From Desulfomonilaceae bacterium (GTDB lineage: Bacteria; Desulfobacterota; Desulfomonilia; Desulfomonilales; Desulfomonilaceae), in NCBI GenBank assembly GCA_041662605.1, contig JBAZSD010000004.1, positions 62,001-126,000 of the forward strand: a stretch of 64,000 nucleotides of DNA, given 5' to 3'. Under the pieces are notes generated by a model. The model saw only the letters and a program-made list of their open reading frames with translations, searched no databases and was not told where the DNA came from. Shown in pieces: positions 34,148-43,795 of this stretch. The first letter of the stretch is position 1, and each line of letters starts with the position of its first letter. Both the position numbers and the translations under genes were made by a program.

Positions 34148-36070
34148 ATGTCGGAATACGATATTCTTCTCGAAGAGTCGGGGACAAAAGCTAACCTCAT
34201 GGGGAACTACGCTTTTGTGAGAGGCATGATTGAAAGTGGGGTACAAGTAGCTACATGCTATCCTGGAAGCCCTACGGCCGAGATGGCGAACGCTTTACTG
34301 GCGATATCGCAGAAAGCCGGTATTTATTTCGAAATTTCTACCAACGAAAAGGTTGCTTTAGAAATTGCGGCGACATCCGCGATTGTTGGACGTCCATCCG
34401 TATGCTGGATGAAATCAGTCGGCCTCAATGTCGCTGCTGACACTGCTGTTCAACTCTCATACCTGACCATGCCGGGTGGACTTGTGGTCATTCTGGGCGA
34501 TGATCCAGGGCATCTAAGTTCACAGAATGAGCAAGACAACCGTTATTACGCCAGACTCGCCTATGTTCCCTTTATAGAGCCTTCTGATCCCCAGGAAGCA
34601 AAAGATTTCCTGGTATCCGCGATGGAGGTTTCTCAAAAGTATCAGGCTCCGATTTTCGTTCGGGCCACTACTCGAAATTGTCACCAGGTCGGGCCTGTAA
34701 TATTTGGTGAAAAAGCTCCTCCAAAAGCTGAACTAAACTGGAATAACGCAGAGATGAAGCGTGAGGGCGGCTATGTTCCATTACCAGGGACCTTCCCGCC
34801 TCTCAAACGTAAAGCTCTCCAAAATCTTGCCAAAATCAGGGATGAATTTGAAAACCTCGGCGTCAATAAATCAATGCGGGTCGGGCCTGATGAGCCTACG
34901 ACAAAAATAATTTCTTACGGACATACTTTTCAGGCTACGGTTAGCGCTCTGGAGCATATTGGAGGAAGCGCGGACATTCTTAAACTGGGCATGACACATC
35001 CCCTACCCAAAGCAGCCATCGAAAGATTTATAGAATCCGGGGACCAGGTTCACATCCTTGAGGAACTTGACCCTATTCTCGAAAACGAAATAAAGAGTTT
35101 TTGTTATGATCAGGGGATACAAGCCAATATTATCGGAAAGTCCGGCCTGGAAGAAGAACTCGATTTGATGATAGGTGAATACGATCCTACGAGACTGGTC
35201 AAGATATTGGGACAAAGACTTGGACTGGACACATCCCTGGATTACTACGAAAGTTCGGTGACAGTTCCCGTGAGATCTCCGCAACTTTGTCCGGGCTGTG
35301 GGCACAGAACCGCCTTTTACGCGACCAAGAAGGCTATTGGGAAAGACAAGGAAGCTTTTTCCATGGCTGACATAGGGTGCTACTCCCTCGGGTATCTCCC
35401 CCCTTATAATCTGGGAAACCTTCTTTATTGCATGGGATCAGGCGCTCCTGCAGCCAGCGCAGTTTCAAAGGCGTTTCCGTCGGAGCCGGTCATAAGTTTT
35501 GTGGGCGATTCGACATTTTTTCACGCCGCTATGCCGGGAATAGTTAACGCGGTTTATAACAAACACCGTCAGGTGATTATGGTGATGGACAACGGCATCA
35601 CAGCCATGACAGGCCATCAACCGAATCCAAATAGCGGGTTCGGAGCCAACGGCCCTGCTCCAAGAATATCAATTGACGAAATTCTAAAAGCTTTCGGAAT
35701 CCGTTTTATTGAACGAGTGCCTTCCTATGATTGCGCAAAGGTTGAAGAAGCCTTGAAAAGAGCCTTTGAGTTCGCGCAATCTCCCGATGGAGGAGTGGCT
35801 GTTGTCATTCAGCAGGAGCCGTGCGCTCTATATAGAACACGAATGGAACGTAAAGCCGGAAAACTGGCGAACCCTCTTCGAATTGACTTGGACATATGTC
35901 GAAACATACAGAACTGCCTCAAGGGCTTCGCTTGTCCGGCTATTGAAAGGTTAGATGATCAGAGAGTCTTTATCAACACCGATTTGTGCATTGGCTGCGC
36001 TACCTGTGTTCAAACTTGCCCTATGAAAGAAAAGCCGATGAAAAGGATCGAAGATTTCCAGAGGGTTTAA
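34148..36070 (+). CDS. iorA: Indolepyruvate:ferredoxin oxidoreductase, alpha subunit
   Basis: 640 residues from ATG 34148 (AGGGAC upstream; the ORF from 34016 has no ribosome site). Pyruvate-synthase-type N-terminal domain NYAFVRGMIESGVQVATCYPGSPT, TPP-binding domain with CPGCGHRT near 380 and GDSTFFHAAMPGIVNAVYN near 455, and a C-terminal ferredoxin-like end: C...C...C and CIGCATCVQTCP (4Fe-4S ligands). Oxidises aryl-pyruvates to aryl-acyl-CoA in the degradation of aromatic amino acids, or the reverse. Operon with iorB 3 bases downstream. Confidence 0.93.
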   Translation: MSEYDILLEESGTKANLMGNYAFVRGMIESGVQVATCYPGSPTAEMANALLAISQKAGIYFEISTNEKVALEIAATSAIVGRPSVCWMKSVGLNVAADTAVQLSYLTMPGGLVVILGDDPGHLSSQNEQDNRYYARLAYVPFIEPSDPQEAKDFLVSAMEVSQKYQAPIFVRATTRNCHQVGPVIFGEKAPPKAELNWNNAEMKREGGYVPLPGTFPPLKRKALQNLAKIRDEFENLGVNKSMRVGPDEPTTKIISYGHTFQATVSALEHIGGSADILKLGMTHPLPKAAIERFIESGDQVHILEELDPILENEIKSFCYDQGIQANIIGKSGLEEELDLMIGEYDPTRLVKILGQRLGLDTSLDYYESSVTVPVRSPQLCPGCGHRTAFYATKKAIGKDKEAFSMADIGCYSLGYLPPYNLGNLLYCMGSGAPAASAVSKAFPSEPVISFVGDSTFFHAAMPGIVNAVYNKHRQVIMVMDNGITAMTGHQPNPNSGFGANGPAPRISIDEILKAFGIRFIERVPSYDCAKVEEALKRAFEFAQSPDGGVAVVIQQEPCALYRTRMERKAGKLANPLRIDLDICRNIQNCLKGFACPAIERLDDQRVFINTDLCIGCATCVQTCPMKEKPMKRIEDFQRV

Positions 36071-36073
36071 AAA

Positions 36074-36658
36074 ATGAATGGATCTAACTTGAACATCTAT
36101 GTAAGCGGAGTTGGAGGATTCGGAATTGGGTCCGTTACTCGCATTCTTTCTTCAGCGGCTCAAATAAAGGGTTGGAAAGCTATAGGCTCGGAGACACACG
36201 GTTTGGCCCAACGCGGAGGAGTGGTAATCTCAACCCTGAGAATTGGTCAGGACATTGAGGGAAGCCCTTTGATAATTAAGGGCGAGGCCAACATAGTTGT
36301 TGCTCTTGAACCTCTTGAGGCGTTGCGCTCGATGCCTTTTTTGAAACGTAACGGAGTGATCATCTATAACACGCAGAGATTTCAGCCCTTGGCAGTAAGG
36401 CTCGGGATGGCCGATTACCCTTCCCTGGATGCAATTAAGCTGGAACTTGAGAAAGTCACAAACAGGGTTATACCTGTCGACGCAAGCGCAAAAGCGAAGC
36501 AATTAGGTTTGTCGGAAAGCGCTAATGTTATCCTCCTGGGTAGACTTACTCGTGAGAAGGCTTTGCCTTTTGACATGGAAACTATGATAGAGGCTGTGCG
36601 GCAAACTACCCCCCCACAATATATTGATATCAACATCAAAGCCCTTGATGTTGGTTAG
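36074..36658 (+). CDS. iorB: Indolepyruvate:ferredoxin oxidoreductase, beta subunit
   Basis: 194 residues. NIYVSGVGGFGIGSVTRILSSAAQIKG (gamma-type POR domain), SETHGLAQRGGVVISTLRIG and NVILLGRL. Full length. The partner of IorA in the ketoacid oxidoreductase complex. Ribosome site GAGGG is inside the end of iorA. Confidence 0.93.
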   Translation: MNGSNLNIYVSGVGGFGIGSVTRILSSAAQIKGWKAIGSETHGLAQRGGVVISTLRIGQDIEGSPLIIKGEANIVVALEPLEALRSMPFLKRNGVIIYNTQRFQPLAVRLGMADYPSLDAIKLELEKVTNRVIPVDASAKAKQLGLSESANVILLGRLTREKALPFDMETMIEAVRQTTPPQYIDINIKALDVG

Positions 36659-36704
36659 GCGCTGGAAAGATTCCGGGCGTAAAGTCGGGATTTTCAAGTA
36701 AGAT

Positions 36705-37529
36705 CTAAAGTTCCAGACCAAGAAGACGTGAAGCGTTTCGCCATAAAATGGCTTCTATGACTTCAGGATTGTACGGCAACCTTCGCACCTGCTCAACCTG
36801 TGACTTGATAGACCAAAGGTTAGGCCAGTCACTCCCAAATACAAAGCGATCATAGTATTGCTCGAGTTTTGGGAAATGGTCAGGTATTTGAGCCGGAGGG
36901 ATACCAGAGATGTCGATGTGAAGATTGGAATGTCTTCTCAACATCCACTCGGCTTGCTTATACCAGAAGGGTCTGCCACCATGACACATGAGAATGCTAA
37001 GATGAGGAAAATCGTTCGCCACATCATCGAGGAGAAGCGGGTCGGCAAAACGAATTAGAGAGTTGGGAAACAGTGATGTCCCTGTATGAAACATCACTAT
37101 CGAATCAAGGCTCTGAGCGACTTCATAAGCCGGGTACATTCTAGAATCGTCTGGGTAGTAATGGCCGTAAGATGGTAAAAGTTTCAAGCCCTTGCACCCT
37201 AAAGACTTTAGAGCATGTTCCGCCTGGACTCCGCAGCCAATCGACGAATTTATATCTATGGCGCCAAAAGGTACCAGATTGGTGTCACCTCCGGCGAACT
37301 CTACTGTGAATTCATTCGGAACCACCCCTGTGACCTTTGGTGAGTATTCGGAGAGCAAAACAGCCTTGTCAACTCCTTCAGCCCGAAGAAAGGCCCCGAA
37401 GGTTTCGGGAGTCAGAGCCTCCATCGCCTTTAAAGCCTCAGTTCCATACTGCGTTATGAAATAATCTATGAAGGAGCTGATAAGATGCTCGCGTTTCCCT
37501 ACATGCACGTGAAAGTCAATAACATTCAA
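36705..37529 (-). CDS. Amidohydrolase-superfamily TIM-barrel protein
   Basis: 274 residues. FHVHVG at the N-terminus, GCKGLKLLPSYGHYYPDD in mid-protein, CHGG, and GSDWPNLWS with the metal Asp near 220. This is the amidohydrolase-2 family (decarboxylase/hydrolase type, ACMSD-like) of unknown substrate. Convergent with iorB and followed by the SGNH cluster on the same strand; no clear link to either. Confidence 0.8.
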   Translation of the reverse strand: MNVIDFHVHVGKREHLISSFIDYFITQYGTEALKAMEALTPETFGAFLRAEGVDKAVLLSEYSPKVTGVVPNEFTVEFAGGDTNLVPFGAIDINSSIGCGVQAEHALKSLGCKGLKLLPSYGHYYPDDSRMYPAYEVAQSLDSIVMFHTGTSLFPNSLIRFADPLLLDDVANDFPHLSILMCHGGRPFWYKQAEWMLRRHSNLHIDISGIPPAQIPDHFPKLEQYYDRFVFGSDWPNLWSIKSQVEQVRRLPYNPEVIEAILWRNASRLLGLEL

Positions 37530-37606
37530 TTTTATTACCTTCCCTACTGATATTCAGGACCGATGAGCGCCCATCATCAAGAGTCCCCCAATAGGTGTTT
37601 CCACTT

Positions 37607-39325
37607 TCATCTGAAAAGACTTAGCTGTCGCAAATAAATTTGACCGAGGCTGGGATCCTGCGAATACCTCACATATCTGGCATTGGTTTCATTAGCTGAG
37701 TAATGTTCAAAACCCGGCCACTGGTCATAAGGGTCTGTTTTTGTTTTTTCTTCGGTAAACCAGTTTTTCCAATTCTGGCCATCTTCCGAGAAATCTATTT
37801 TCCATGACTTTGGAACGGTCTCCTCATTTCCCCAGACAATTCTGAGACGTGATATCGGGACGGATTTTTCAAGATCCAAGAGCACAGCGGAATCCTTCCC
37901 GGCAGGAATTTCCAGGCCTCTTGGGCCGGGATATCCTTTCAGGATGCTAAGCCCGTCATCTCTGGCTTTGCCGGAAACCAACACCTTTGCGTCCTTTGAA
38001 TAGTCAGCAAAATATGAGTCAGGTGGCGACTGCAATCTGTTGGATTCCGTCAACGGAAGGCCAAATATTTTCTGTTTGACATCATTGAAAAGAGCTTTCG
38101 CCATGACAAAATTGGCGCCATTAGTCACGTGACACCAATCGGTAAATACCCATTCACGAGTGCGGTCAAATATTTGAGTGAGATCCAGAACTTCAAAATG
38201 AGCTTCCTGCGCCCTTTTCTTAATCTTGTCCACAAATTCGTTATATGTCATACGAGAATCGTAGAATCCTATCTTCTCCATACCCGTGACTTTTTCTATT
38301 TCCTGTTCGATAGGCGTACGCTCTTTCTTGCTGTTCCTGAACATCGGCTGCAAGGCAAACACGTGCGGGACACGATCCGACTGCAAGCTGGAATGATATA
38401 TAGCCATCACATCAGCAACCTGCTGAATATTATTTCTAAGGTATTGCATCATTTCCGGAGTCGGGTCCTGCGGGTGAGCGGCAAATCCCCTATTCTCCAT
38501 CAGAATCCCGGGCCCTTCGCCTTTTTCCATGGCCAACCAGGTAAAAAAATATGTGTTGCGTTTTAGCCACAGAGTCGCGTAATTGAGTAGGCCTTTCCGA
38601 CTCATGTCCATGATTTCACTGGTAACTTCGAAATAAGGCCCTTCAGAGAAATAATTCCAATCCTTCAAGGGCCGAGCCACAGTATGGACCTCATTAGCCC
38701 CATCAAGAGCGATGACCAAATCCGGACTATAGAGACGGAGTTTAGCCAGGTAGCGCATTAGATTGTTTTGATAAACAAAACCTGGCACACCGGCGTTGAT
38801 TACACGAACTCTCTTCCCTCCTATTTTTTGCCTGATGTCGGGGTCCGCGTTCATCAATTCCTGGATAATATGGGGGATAGTCCACCGAAAAGTAACTTCG
38901 TAATAATCACAGATAGCGTCCGAAGGAGGAACAGGGCCTCTTCCATAAACTACAGAACCGCCTGTAACGATAACCCTGAATTCATCTTTAGGTTTTTCCG
39001 CTGGAACGTTTTCAAAATCCTTGAAGCTTTCATCGTCGATATACTCGAGGGAGTTTCCGAGGCGGGTGTTCCTGACAGCAGCGAATCCCGGGGTAGGCTC
39101 ATACCCGAATTGAGGAGCCACCGTCTGGGAACTCCTTCTGGCAAGATCCATGTCCTTGCCCTTATAAGCTTGTCCGAGCGGAGAATCCTTGACTTTCAGA
39201 TACGCGTAGTATTCAAGCCCAGCTAGAGCGCCAAAAATGACCGCAAAAATGAAAGTTATATAGAGAAAAACAAATACAAATTTCCTTAAAAATCCCTTTG
39301 GTTTCCTGTTTTCTGTAAGACTCAC
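37607..39325 (-). CDS. Membrane-anchored SGNH-like protein with discoidin-like C-terminus, copy 1
   Basis: 572 residues. N-terminal anchor helix (FVFVFLYITFIFAVIFGALAGLEYY, about 15-45), then an SGNH/GDSL-like region: IVTGGSVVYGRGPVPP (block I, with Ser), VRVINAGVPGFVYQNNLMRY (block II/III), VIALDGANEV and TDWCHVTNGAN with the terminal Asp/His (block V). The last 120 residues resemble a discoidin/F5-8C domain (SAVLLDLEKSVPISRLRIVWG ... YVRYSQDP). Faces the periplasm. Paralogue of the gene at 42062, to which it is about one third identical by eye. Function unknown; context suggests an envelope-modifying esterase or acyltransferase. Confidence 0.75.
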   Translation of the reverse strand: MSLTENRKPKGFLRKFVFVFLYITFIFAVIFGALAGLEYYAYLKVKDSPLGQAYKGKDMDLARRSSQTVAPQFGYEPTPGFAAVRNTRLGNSLEYIDDESFKDFENVPAEKPKDEFRVIVTGGSVVYGRGPVPPSDAICDYYEVTFRWTIPHIIQELMNADPDIRQKIGGKRVRVINAGVPGFVYQNNLMRYLAKLRLYSPDLVIALDGANEVHTVARPLKDWNYFSEGPYFEVTSEIMDMSRKGLLNYATLWLKRNTYFFTWLAMEKGEGPGILMENRGFAAHPQDPTPEMMQYLRNNIQQVADVMAIYHSSLQSDRVPHVFALQPMFRNSKKERTPIEQEIEKVTGMEKIGFYDSRMTYNEFVDKIKKRAQEAHFEVLDLTQIFDRTREWVFTDWCHVTNGANFVMAKALFNDVKQKIFGLPLTESNRLQSPPDSYFADYSKDAKVLVSGKARDDGLSILKGYPGPRGLEIPAGKDSAVLLDLEKSVPISRLRIVWGNEETVPKSWKIDFSEDGQNWKNWFTEEKTKTDPYDQWPGFEHYSANETNARYVRYSQDPSLGQIYLRQLSLFR

Positions 39326-39486
39326 TTTTCTTTCTCATCTGGAGCAAAATATTGCTAAGGCGCTTCTGAAGGAAGAATCTCTTCAGAAACGCCTTTGGAT
39401 TGAACTACGCATCGAGCGTCGTCTGAGCCTAAATTGACCTGTTTCAAAACACCGTTCAGCAATAGCGGACCAAGTCCCAAGGTCGT

Positions 39487-39639
39487 TTAGAACAGAGTGT
39501 AAATGAACGGCGCTGCGGCGGGCGACAAAGAAGCCAAAATTATAAATCCAGAAAGAATCACAAGGACTATCAGTATGGGGGCTAACCAAAATTTCTTTCT
39601 GACCTTCATAAAATCCCAAAACTCTTTTACCAACGACAT
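39487..39639 (-). CDS. Small membrane protein, DUF5989-like
   Basis: 50 residues from ATG 39639 with AAGGAGG 8 bases upstream, stop at 39487. Too short for the usual ORF cut-off. Reads MSLVKEFWDFMKVRKKFW, then a single hydrophobic helix, ending AAAPFIYTLF. The 'EFW-F-..RKKFW...P' start and 'PFIYTLF' end are the DUF5989 pattern, a family known to travel with SxtJ-like proteins and carbamoyltransferases. Sits between SxtJ and SGNH copy 1. Confidence 0.85.
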   Translation of the reverse strand: MSLVKEFWDFMKVRKKFWLAPILIVLVILSGFIILASLSPAAAPFIYTLF

Positions 39640-39744
39640 GTTTGTTCCTCCTTAGCGCCCGGCCCCTAAAGCCTTCATTAACAAGCTGATCTCATCACCA
39701 TTAAGTATCTGCGTCAACTCTTCTTTCCCATTGCGGAACCAATA

Positions 39745-40185
39745 CTAAAATTGTTTCTGATATCTCTCGACACTGACGTCCGGTTCCTGTTCCTTTTTCT
39801 GCCAATAGGTGGTCGCATCAGGATCCAATTTCCTGTCCATAGGATCCTTTGCGAAAACCTTCATGGCAAGTCCCGTAGGGACAATCACAAGAAAAAATGT
39901 CACTGTCAATAATGCCCGTGAAACAAAGTACCCTAAAATAATCGAAAACGATACCCAGACTTTATAGATGAGTCTGAACAACGGCGGAACAAGTCTGCAA
40001 AGGAACAACACCGCCCCAACGCATATCCATATGTAGCCGTTGGAGGATCCTTTCCAATATACGAGATAAGCCCCAATTACACCAGGCAACCCCAGAAATA
40101 TCAGAGCTAGAATGTTCAGGTCCCGCTTGGTTGGTTCACGATACGCCGCTTTGATCTCTTCTCTTATTTCCGAGACAATACTCAT
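39745..40185 (-). CDS. SxtJ-like membrane protein
   Basis: 146 residues. Three or four hydrophobic helices (LNILALIFLGLPGVIGAYLVYW; WICVGAVLFLCRLVPPLFRLIYK; ILGYFVSRALLTVTFFLVIVPTGLAMKVF) and a polar tail DPDATTYWQKK. The arrangement 'R...W...S..LG.F.S...L...F....P.G...K' is that of SxtJ proteins, found beside carbamoyltransferases (SxtI) in the saxitoxin cluster. Molecular role unknown. 52 bases downstream of the carbamoyltransferase. Confidence 0.82.
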   Translation of the reverse strand: MSIVSEIREEIKAAYREPTKRDLNILALIFLGLPGVIGAYLVYWKGSSNGYIWICVGAVLFLCRLVPPLFRLIYKVWVSFSIILGYFVSRALLTVTFFLVIVPTGLAMKVFAKDPMDRKLDPDATTYWQKKEQEPDVSVERYQKQF

Positions 40186-40237
40186 AATATCCTGTCAACT
40201 CCATTCATGGAAACGTATCCCTGTTGCGATTTTTCGG

Positions 40238-42055
40238 TTAATCAAGCTCATATTGAGTTCTCCAGTTGGTATCATCTTTCAAGGGTGGCTGCGCTTTCTT
40301 GTCCAGAAGATAAGAACCTAGAACCAGATAATCCATTTCCGTCCTCATAAAGCATAGATACGCATGTTCAGGGCTCATAACAATGGGTTCACCGCGTACG
40401 TTGAATGACGTGTTTACAATTACAGGACATCCGGTTTTTTCAAAAAATTTGGAAATCATCTTGTGATAGTCAGGGTTGGTCTCCTGGTGCACCGTTTGAA
40501 TCCTGGCTGAATAATCGACGTGTGTCACCGCTGGAATATCAGATCTTGAAACATTCAATTTATCAATTCCCCACAGTTTTTCCTGTTGATCCGTCATATG
40601 CCGACGAATCTTCTTATTTACATCAGCTACCAACAACATGTAGGGGGACGGTCTGTCGAGGTCGAAAAAATCCTGGACTTTCTCCATGAGTACTGAAGGA
40701 GCGAAAGGCCTAAAGCTCTCCCGATACTTGATTTTAAGGTTCATTTGACTCTGCATCTTAGGATTCCGGGGGTCTCCAATTATGGATCTGGCGCCCAAAG
40801 CTCTAGGGCCGAATTCCATCCGACCGTTAAACCATCCTATCACCTTACCTTCGGCGATGAGATCAGCCACCCTGTCAGGTGAACTTCCGTTCCCCATGAA
40901 TTGATAAGGATAACCTCTATCATCGAGAAATCTTTTTACGTCTTCGTCGGGAAATTCCGGACCAAGATAGGATCCGTACTGGGCGTCATGAGCGTTATCA
41001 GTTTTCCTTTCAGCGCCCAACAGATTGTACCAAACAAAAAGCGCTGCGCCTAAGGCGCCTCCTGCGTCACCAGAGGCTGGTTGAATCCAAATGTCTTCAA
41101 AAGGGCTCTCACGTAAAATTCTGCCATTTCCCACGCAATTGAGAGCAACCCCTCCCGCCATGCACAAATACTTTTCCCCGGTAATTTTGTGGATGTGGCT
41201 CGCGGTACGAAGCATCACTTCTTCCGTTACAACTTGAACGGATTTCGCTATATCCATTTCTCTCTGAGTGAGCTTGCTTTCAGGCGTTCTAGCCGGACCG
41301 CCAAACAGTCTTTCGAAAGCTGAACCGGTCATCGTGAGTCCATACGGATAGGTGAAATAATCCATGTTGAGCTTGAATGATCCATCTTCTTTTATGTCAA
41401 TGAGTTCCTTAAGAATCAAATCCACGTATTTGGGTTCTCCATAGGGCGCTAACCCCATGACTTTGTACTCTCCCGAATTGACCTTGAACCCGGTGAAATA
41501 GGTGAAGGCGGAATAAAGCAGTCCTAAAGAATGAGGGAACTTTAGTTCATAATCGATTGTGAGTTTGTTGCCTACCCCTACGCCAAAGCTAGTTGTAGTC
41601 CACTCCCCTACTCCATCCATTGTCAGGAAAGCGGCTCTATTGTAAGGGGAAGGGAAAAAAGCGCTGGCAGCGTGTGATTCGTGATGCTCAGGAAAAAGTA
41701 GCGTCCCCTCATACCCCAGACTTTTTTTGATCAAAGATGGTAAATGGAGTTTCTGTTTGAGCCATAGAGGCATAGCCATAAGAAAAGATGCCCAACCTCT
41801 CGGCGCAAAGGCAAGGTAGGTTTCCAAGAGCCTTTCAAACTTGATAAAAGGTTTGTCGTAAAAGACCACATAATCCACGTCTTTTATTTCTATCTTAGCG
41901 TGTTTTAGGCAGTAATCGATCGAGTCATAAGGAAAACGATGATCGTGTTTAATTCTGGAAAACCGCTCTTGCTGAGCGGCCGCCAGTATAACTCCATCTT
42001 GAACCAGACACGCAGCGCTATCATGATAGTATGCGGATAAGCCGAGAATATTCAT
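40238..42055 (-). CDS. Carbamoyltransferase, NodU/CmcH family
   Basis: 605 residues. N-terminal ASKHA/Kae1-like domain: MNILGLSAYYHDSAACLVQDG, EHHESHAASAFFPSPY (iron-binding His pair region) and GLAPYG; C-terminal YrdC-like part with GRMEFGPRALGARSIIGDPR, RPFAPSVL and NTSFNVRGEPIV. Transfers carbamoyl from carbamoyl phosphate to a hydroxyl of a sugar or natural product. The acceptor here is unknown. Centre of the minus-strand cluster SGNH2-carbamoyltransferase-SxtJ-DUF5989-SGNH1, 6 bases from SGNH copy 2. Confidence 0.93.
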   Translation of the reverse strand: MNILGLSAYYHDSAACLVQDGVILAAAQQERFSRIKHDHRFPYDSIDYCLKHAKIEIKDVDYVVFYDKPFIKFERLLETYLAFAPRGWASFLMAMPLWLKQKLHLPSLIKKSLGYEGTLLFPEHHESHAASAFFPSPYNRAAFLTMDGVGEWTTTSFGVGVGNKLTIDYELKFPHSLGLLYSAFTYFTGFKVNSGEYKVMGLAPYGEPKYVDLILKELIDIKEDGSFKLNMDYFTYPYGLTMTGSAFERLFGGPARTPESKLTQREMDIAKSVQVVTEEVMLRTASHIHKITGEKYLCMAGGVALNCVGNGRILRESPFEDIWIQPASGDAGGALGAALFVWYNLLGAERKTDNAHDAQYGSYLGPEFPDEDVKRFLDDRGYPYQFMGNGSSPDRVADLIAEGKVIGWFNGRMEFGPRALGARSIIGDPRNPKMQSQMNLKIKYRESFRPFAPSVLMEKVQDFFDLDRPSPYMLLVADVNKKIRRHMTDQQEKLWGIDKLNVSRSDIPAVTHVDYSARIQTVHQETNPDYHKMISKFFEKTGCPVIVNTSFNVRGEPIVMSPEHAYLCFMRTEMDYLVLGSYLLDKKAQPPLKDDTNWRTQYELD

Positions 42056-42061
42056 TTAAAC

Positions 42062-43795
42062 CTACCTGAACAAATTCCATGTCCTTAGCTTGATAACGGG
42101 TTCAGACATCTTGATCTGCCTGTATCTTACGAAACGAGCCTGAACAGGTTCGGAACCATAATATTCAAATCCAGGCCAACGAGAGTAGTTATCTGTGTCC
42201 TTGTTAGAACCTGAACAAAAATGTTTCCAGTTGTTGTTGTCCTCTGAAACTTCAATAAGCCATTCCTCAGGTGTTGATCGCTCGTCGCCCCAAACAATCC
42301 TGAGACGACTGATATTGTAAGTCTGCTGGAAATCCAGAACAATCTCGGGCTTGAGATTTTCGTCTAGCTTAGATGAAACGTAAAGCGCTTCCCCCGGATA
42401 TCCTCTCTGGAAATTCTGCGGACCAGACATAGGATTTGCCGAAGGTGGGGCACTCAGGACCTCGCTACCCGCTACTAGATCCCAAAAAAAACTGTCCTTG
42501 TTCTCAGTCGAATCTCCGGGCCCAAGAGGTTTGCCCAAGAAACGCTCCTTGACAACATCACATAATTCCTTGGCCAGCAGATAATTAGCGCCTGCGGTCA
42601 AATGACACCAATCAGTGAAAACCCATTCGGAAACGTCATCAAAATACTGTGAAAAATCTATCAAGAAGTATCCCTTTTTTTGGGCGCTCTCAACAAGTTT
42701 CTCAATCAACAGTTTATACACCTTATCAGAAGGGACCCCATAATATTGGCGATATCCTTCCATTTCAGTTATGATTTTTTCTTTCTCGTTAATCGGTTTA
42801 TTGGTCAAGTAAAACCATGGTTGTAGAGCTAGAATATGCGCTACTCCATCGTTTTGAAGCAAGGAACTGTAATCTTCGACTGTCTTGACCACAACACCTA
42901 CGTTACGATCGAGATAACGGGAACTCTCTTCAACCGACAGGCCTTGTTCGTCTTCTGATTCCTTGAAGTCTTTTTTGGAGTCGGCTACACCCCTATGGGA
43001 GGGGGTTTTCACATTGATTTCCTGAAAGAGATCCTGTCCCGCCCAAAGATAGGTCATCAAATATGTGTTGTTCTTTAGCCACAGTGTCAGATAGGAGGAG
43101 AGGCCTCCTGCGCTGTACGAACACATGTCTCTCAAGATGTTATTGTACTGTCCTTCGTGAAAGTAGTTCCAGTCTTTTTCAAGTTTACTGATAAGCGGAA
43201 GTTCATTGGCGCCATCTAACGAGATCACCATGTCCGGCTGATAACGCCTAAGTTTCACAGGGTATCTTACCAGAAGGTGTTGAAACGCATGACCCCAAAC
43301 AGCGGTGTTATAGACCTTTATTTTTTTGCCTTCAATTAAAGGAGTGGAATTGAGAATCGCTTCCATGTAATGGGAAATAGTTTCTCTAAATTCTATCCCG
43401 TAATAGTTCATCGCCGGCGCAGCCTCTCCAATGGGCCCCAGCCCGAAAGCCGTAGATCCTCCAGTGAGAAAAATTCTGAACTCATCAGCCGGTTTGTCGA
43501 CCTCGATGTCTCGAGGATCACGAAAGCCCGCATTGTTGGCGTACTCATAGCGGTTGCCCTTGAGAATATTGTATTCCACACACGCCCCGGGCGTAAAATC
43601 ATAGTCATAGTGCGTGACTGGGTGTATTGCGTCTTTACGAACCATCTCAAAGTCATGCGGATACACTTCTGAGAAATACGATCTGCTCAAAGCGAATTTT
43701 GAGATCTTTTCTATCCCTGCAAATAGTCCGACTACCGCTAACAGAACAAAGATGACGTAAAGGCCAGCTCTGAGAGTTGTTTTGAGAAAATTAAT
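42062..43795 (-). CDS. Membrane-anchored SGNH-like protein with discoidin-like C-terminus, copy 2; unusual start
   Basis: Paralogue of the 37607 protein with the same blocks: LTGGSTAFGLGPIGE, VYNTAVWGHAFQHLLVRY, VISLDGANELP, TDWCHLTAGAN, and a discoidin-like end (IVLDFQQTYNISRLRIVWG ... FVRYRQIK). The first canonical start codon is TTG 43690, which would omit the membrane helix. The frame is open upstream to TAG and encodes LKTTLRAGLYVIFVLLAVVG, matching the anchor of copy 1. AGGAGA at 43805-43810 lies 6 bases before ATA 43798 and 9 before ATT 43795; there is no ATG/GTG/TTG. I annotate from the ATT (AUU start as in infC); ATA 43798 or a mutated start are alternatives. Confidence 0.72.
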   Translation of the reverse strand: MNFLKTTLRAGLYVIFVLLAVVGLFAGIEKISKFALSRSYFSEVYPHDFEMVRKDAIHPVTHYDYDFTPGACVEYNILKGNRYEYANNAGFRDPRDIEVDKPADEFRIFLTGGSTAFGLGPIGEAAPAMNYYGIEFRETISHYMEAILNSTPLIEGKKIKVYNTAVWGHAFQHLLVRYPVKLRRYQPDMVISLDGANELPLISKLEKDWNYFHEGQYNNILRDMCSYSAGGLSSYLTLWLKNNTYLMTYLWAGQDLFQEINVKTPSHRGVADSKKDFKESEDEQGLSVEESSRYLDRNVGVVVKTVEDYSSLLQNDGVAHILALQPWFYLTNKPINEKEKIITEMEGYRQYYGVPSDKVYKLLIEKLVESAQKKGYFLIDFSQYFDDVSEWVFTDWCHLTAGANYLLAKELCDVVKERFLGKPLGPGDSTENKDSFFWDLVAGSEVLSAPPSANPMSGPQNFQRGYPGEALYVSSKLDENLKPEIVLDFQQTYNISRLRIVWGDERSTPEEWLIEVSEDNNNWKHFCSGSNKDTDNYSRWPGFEYYGSEPVQARFVRYRQIKMSEPVIKLRTWNLFR

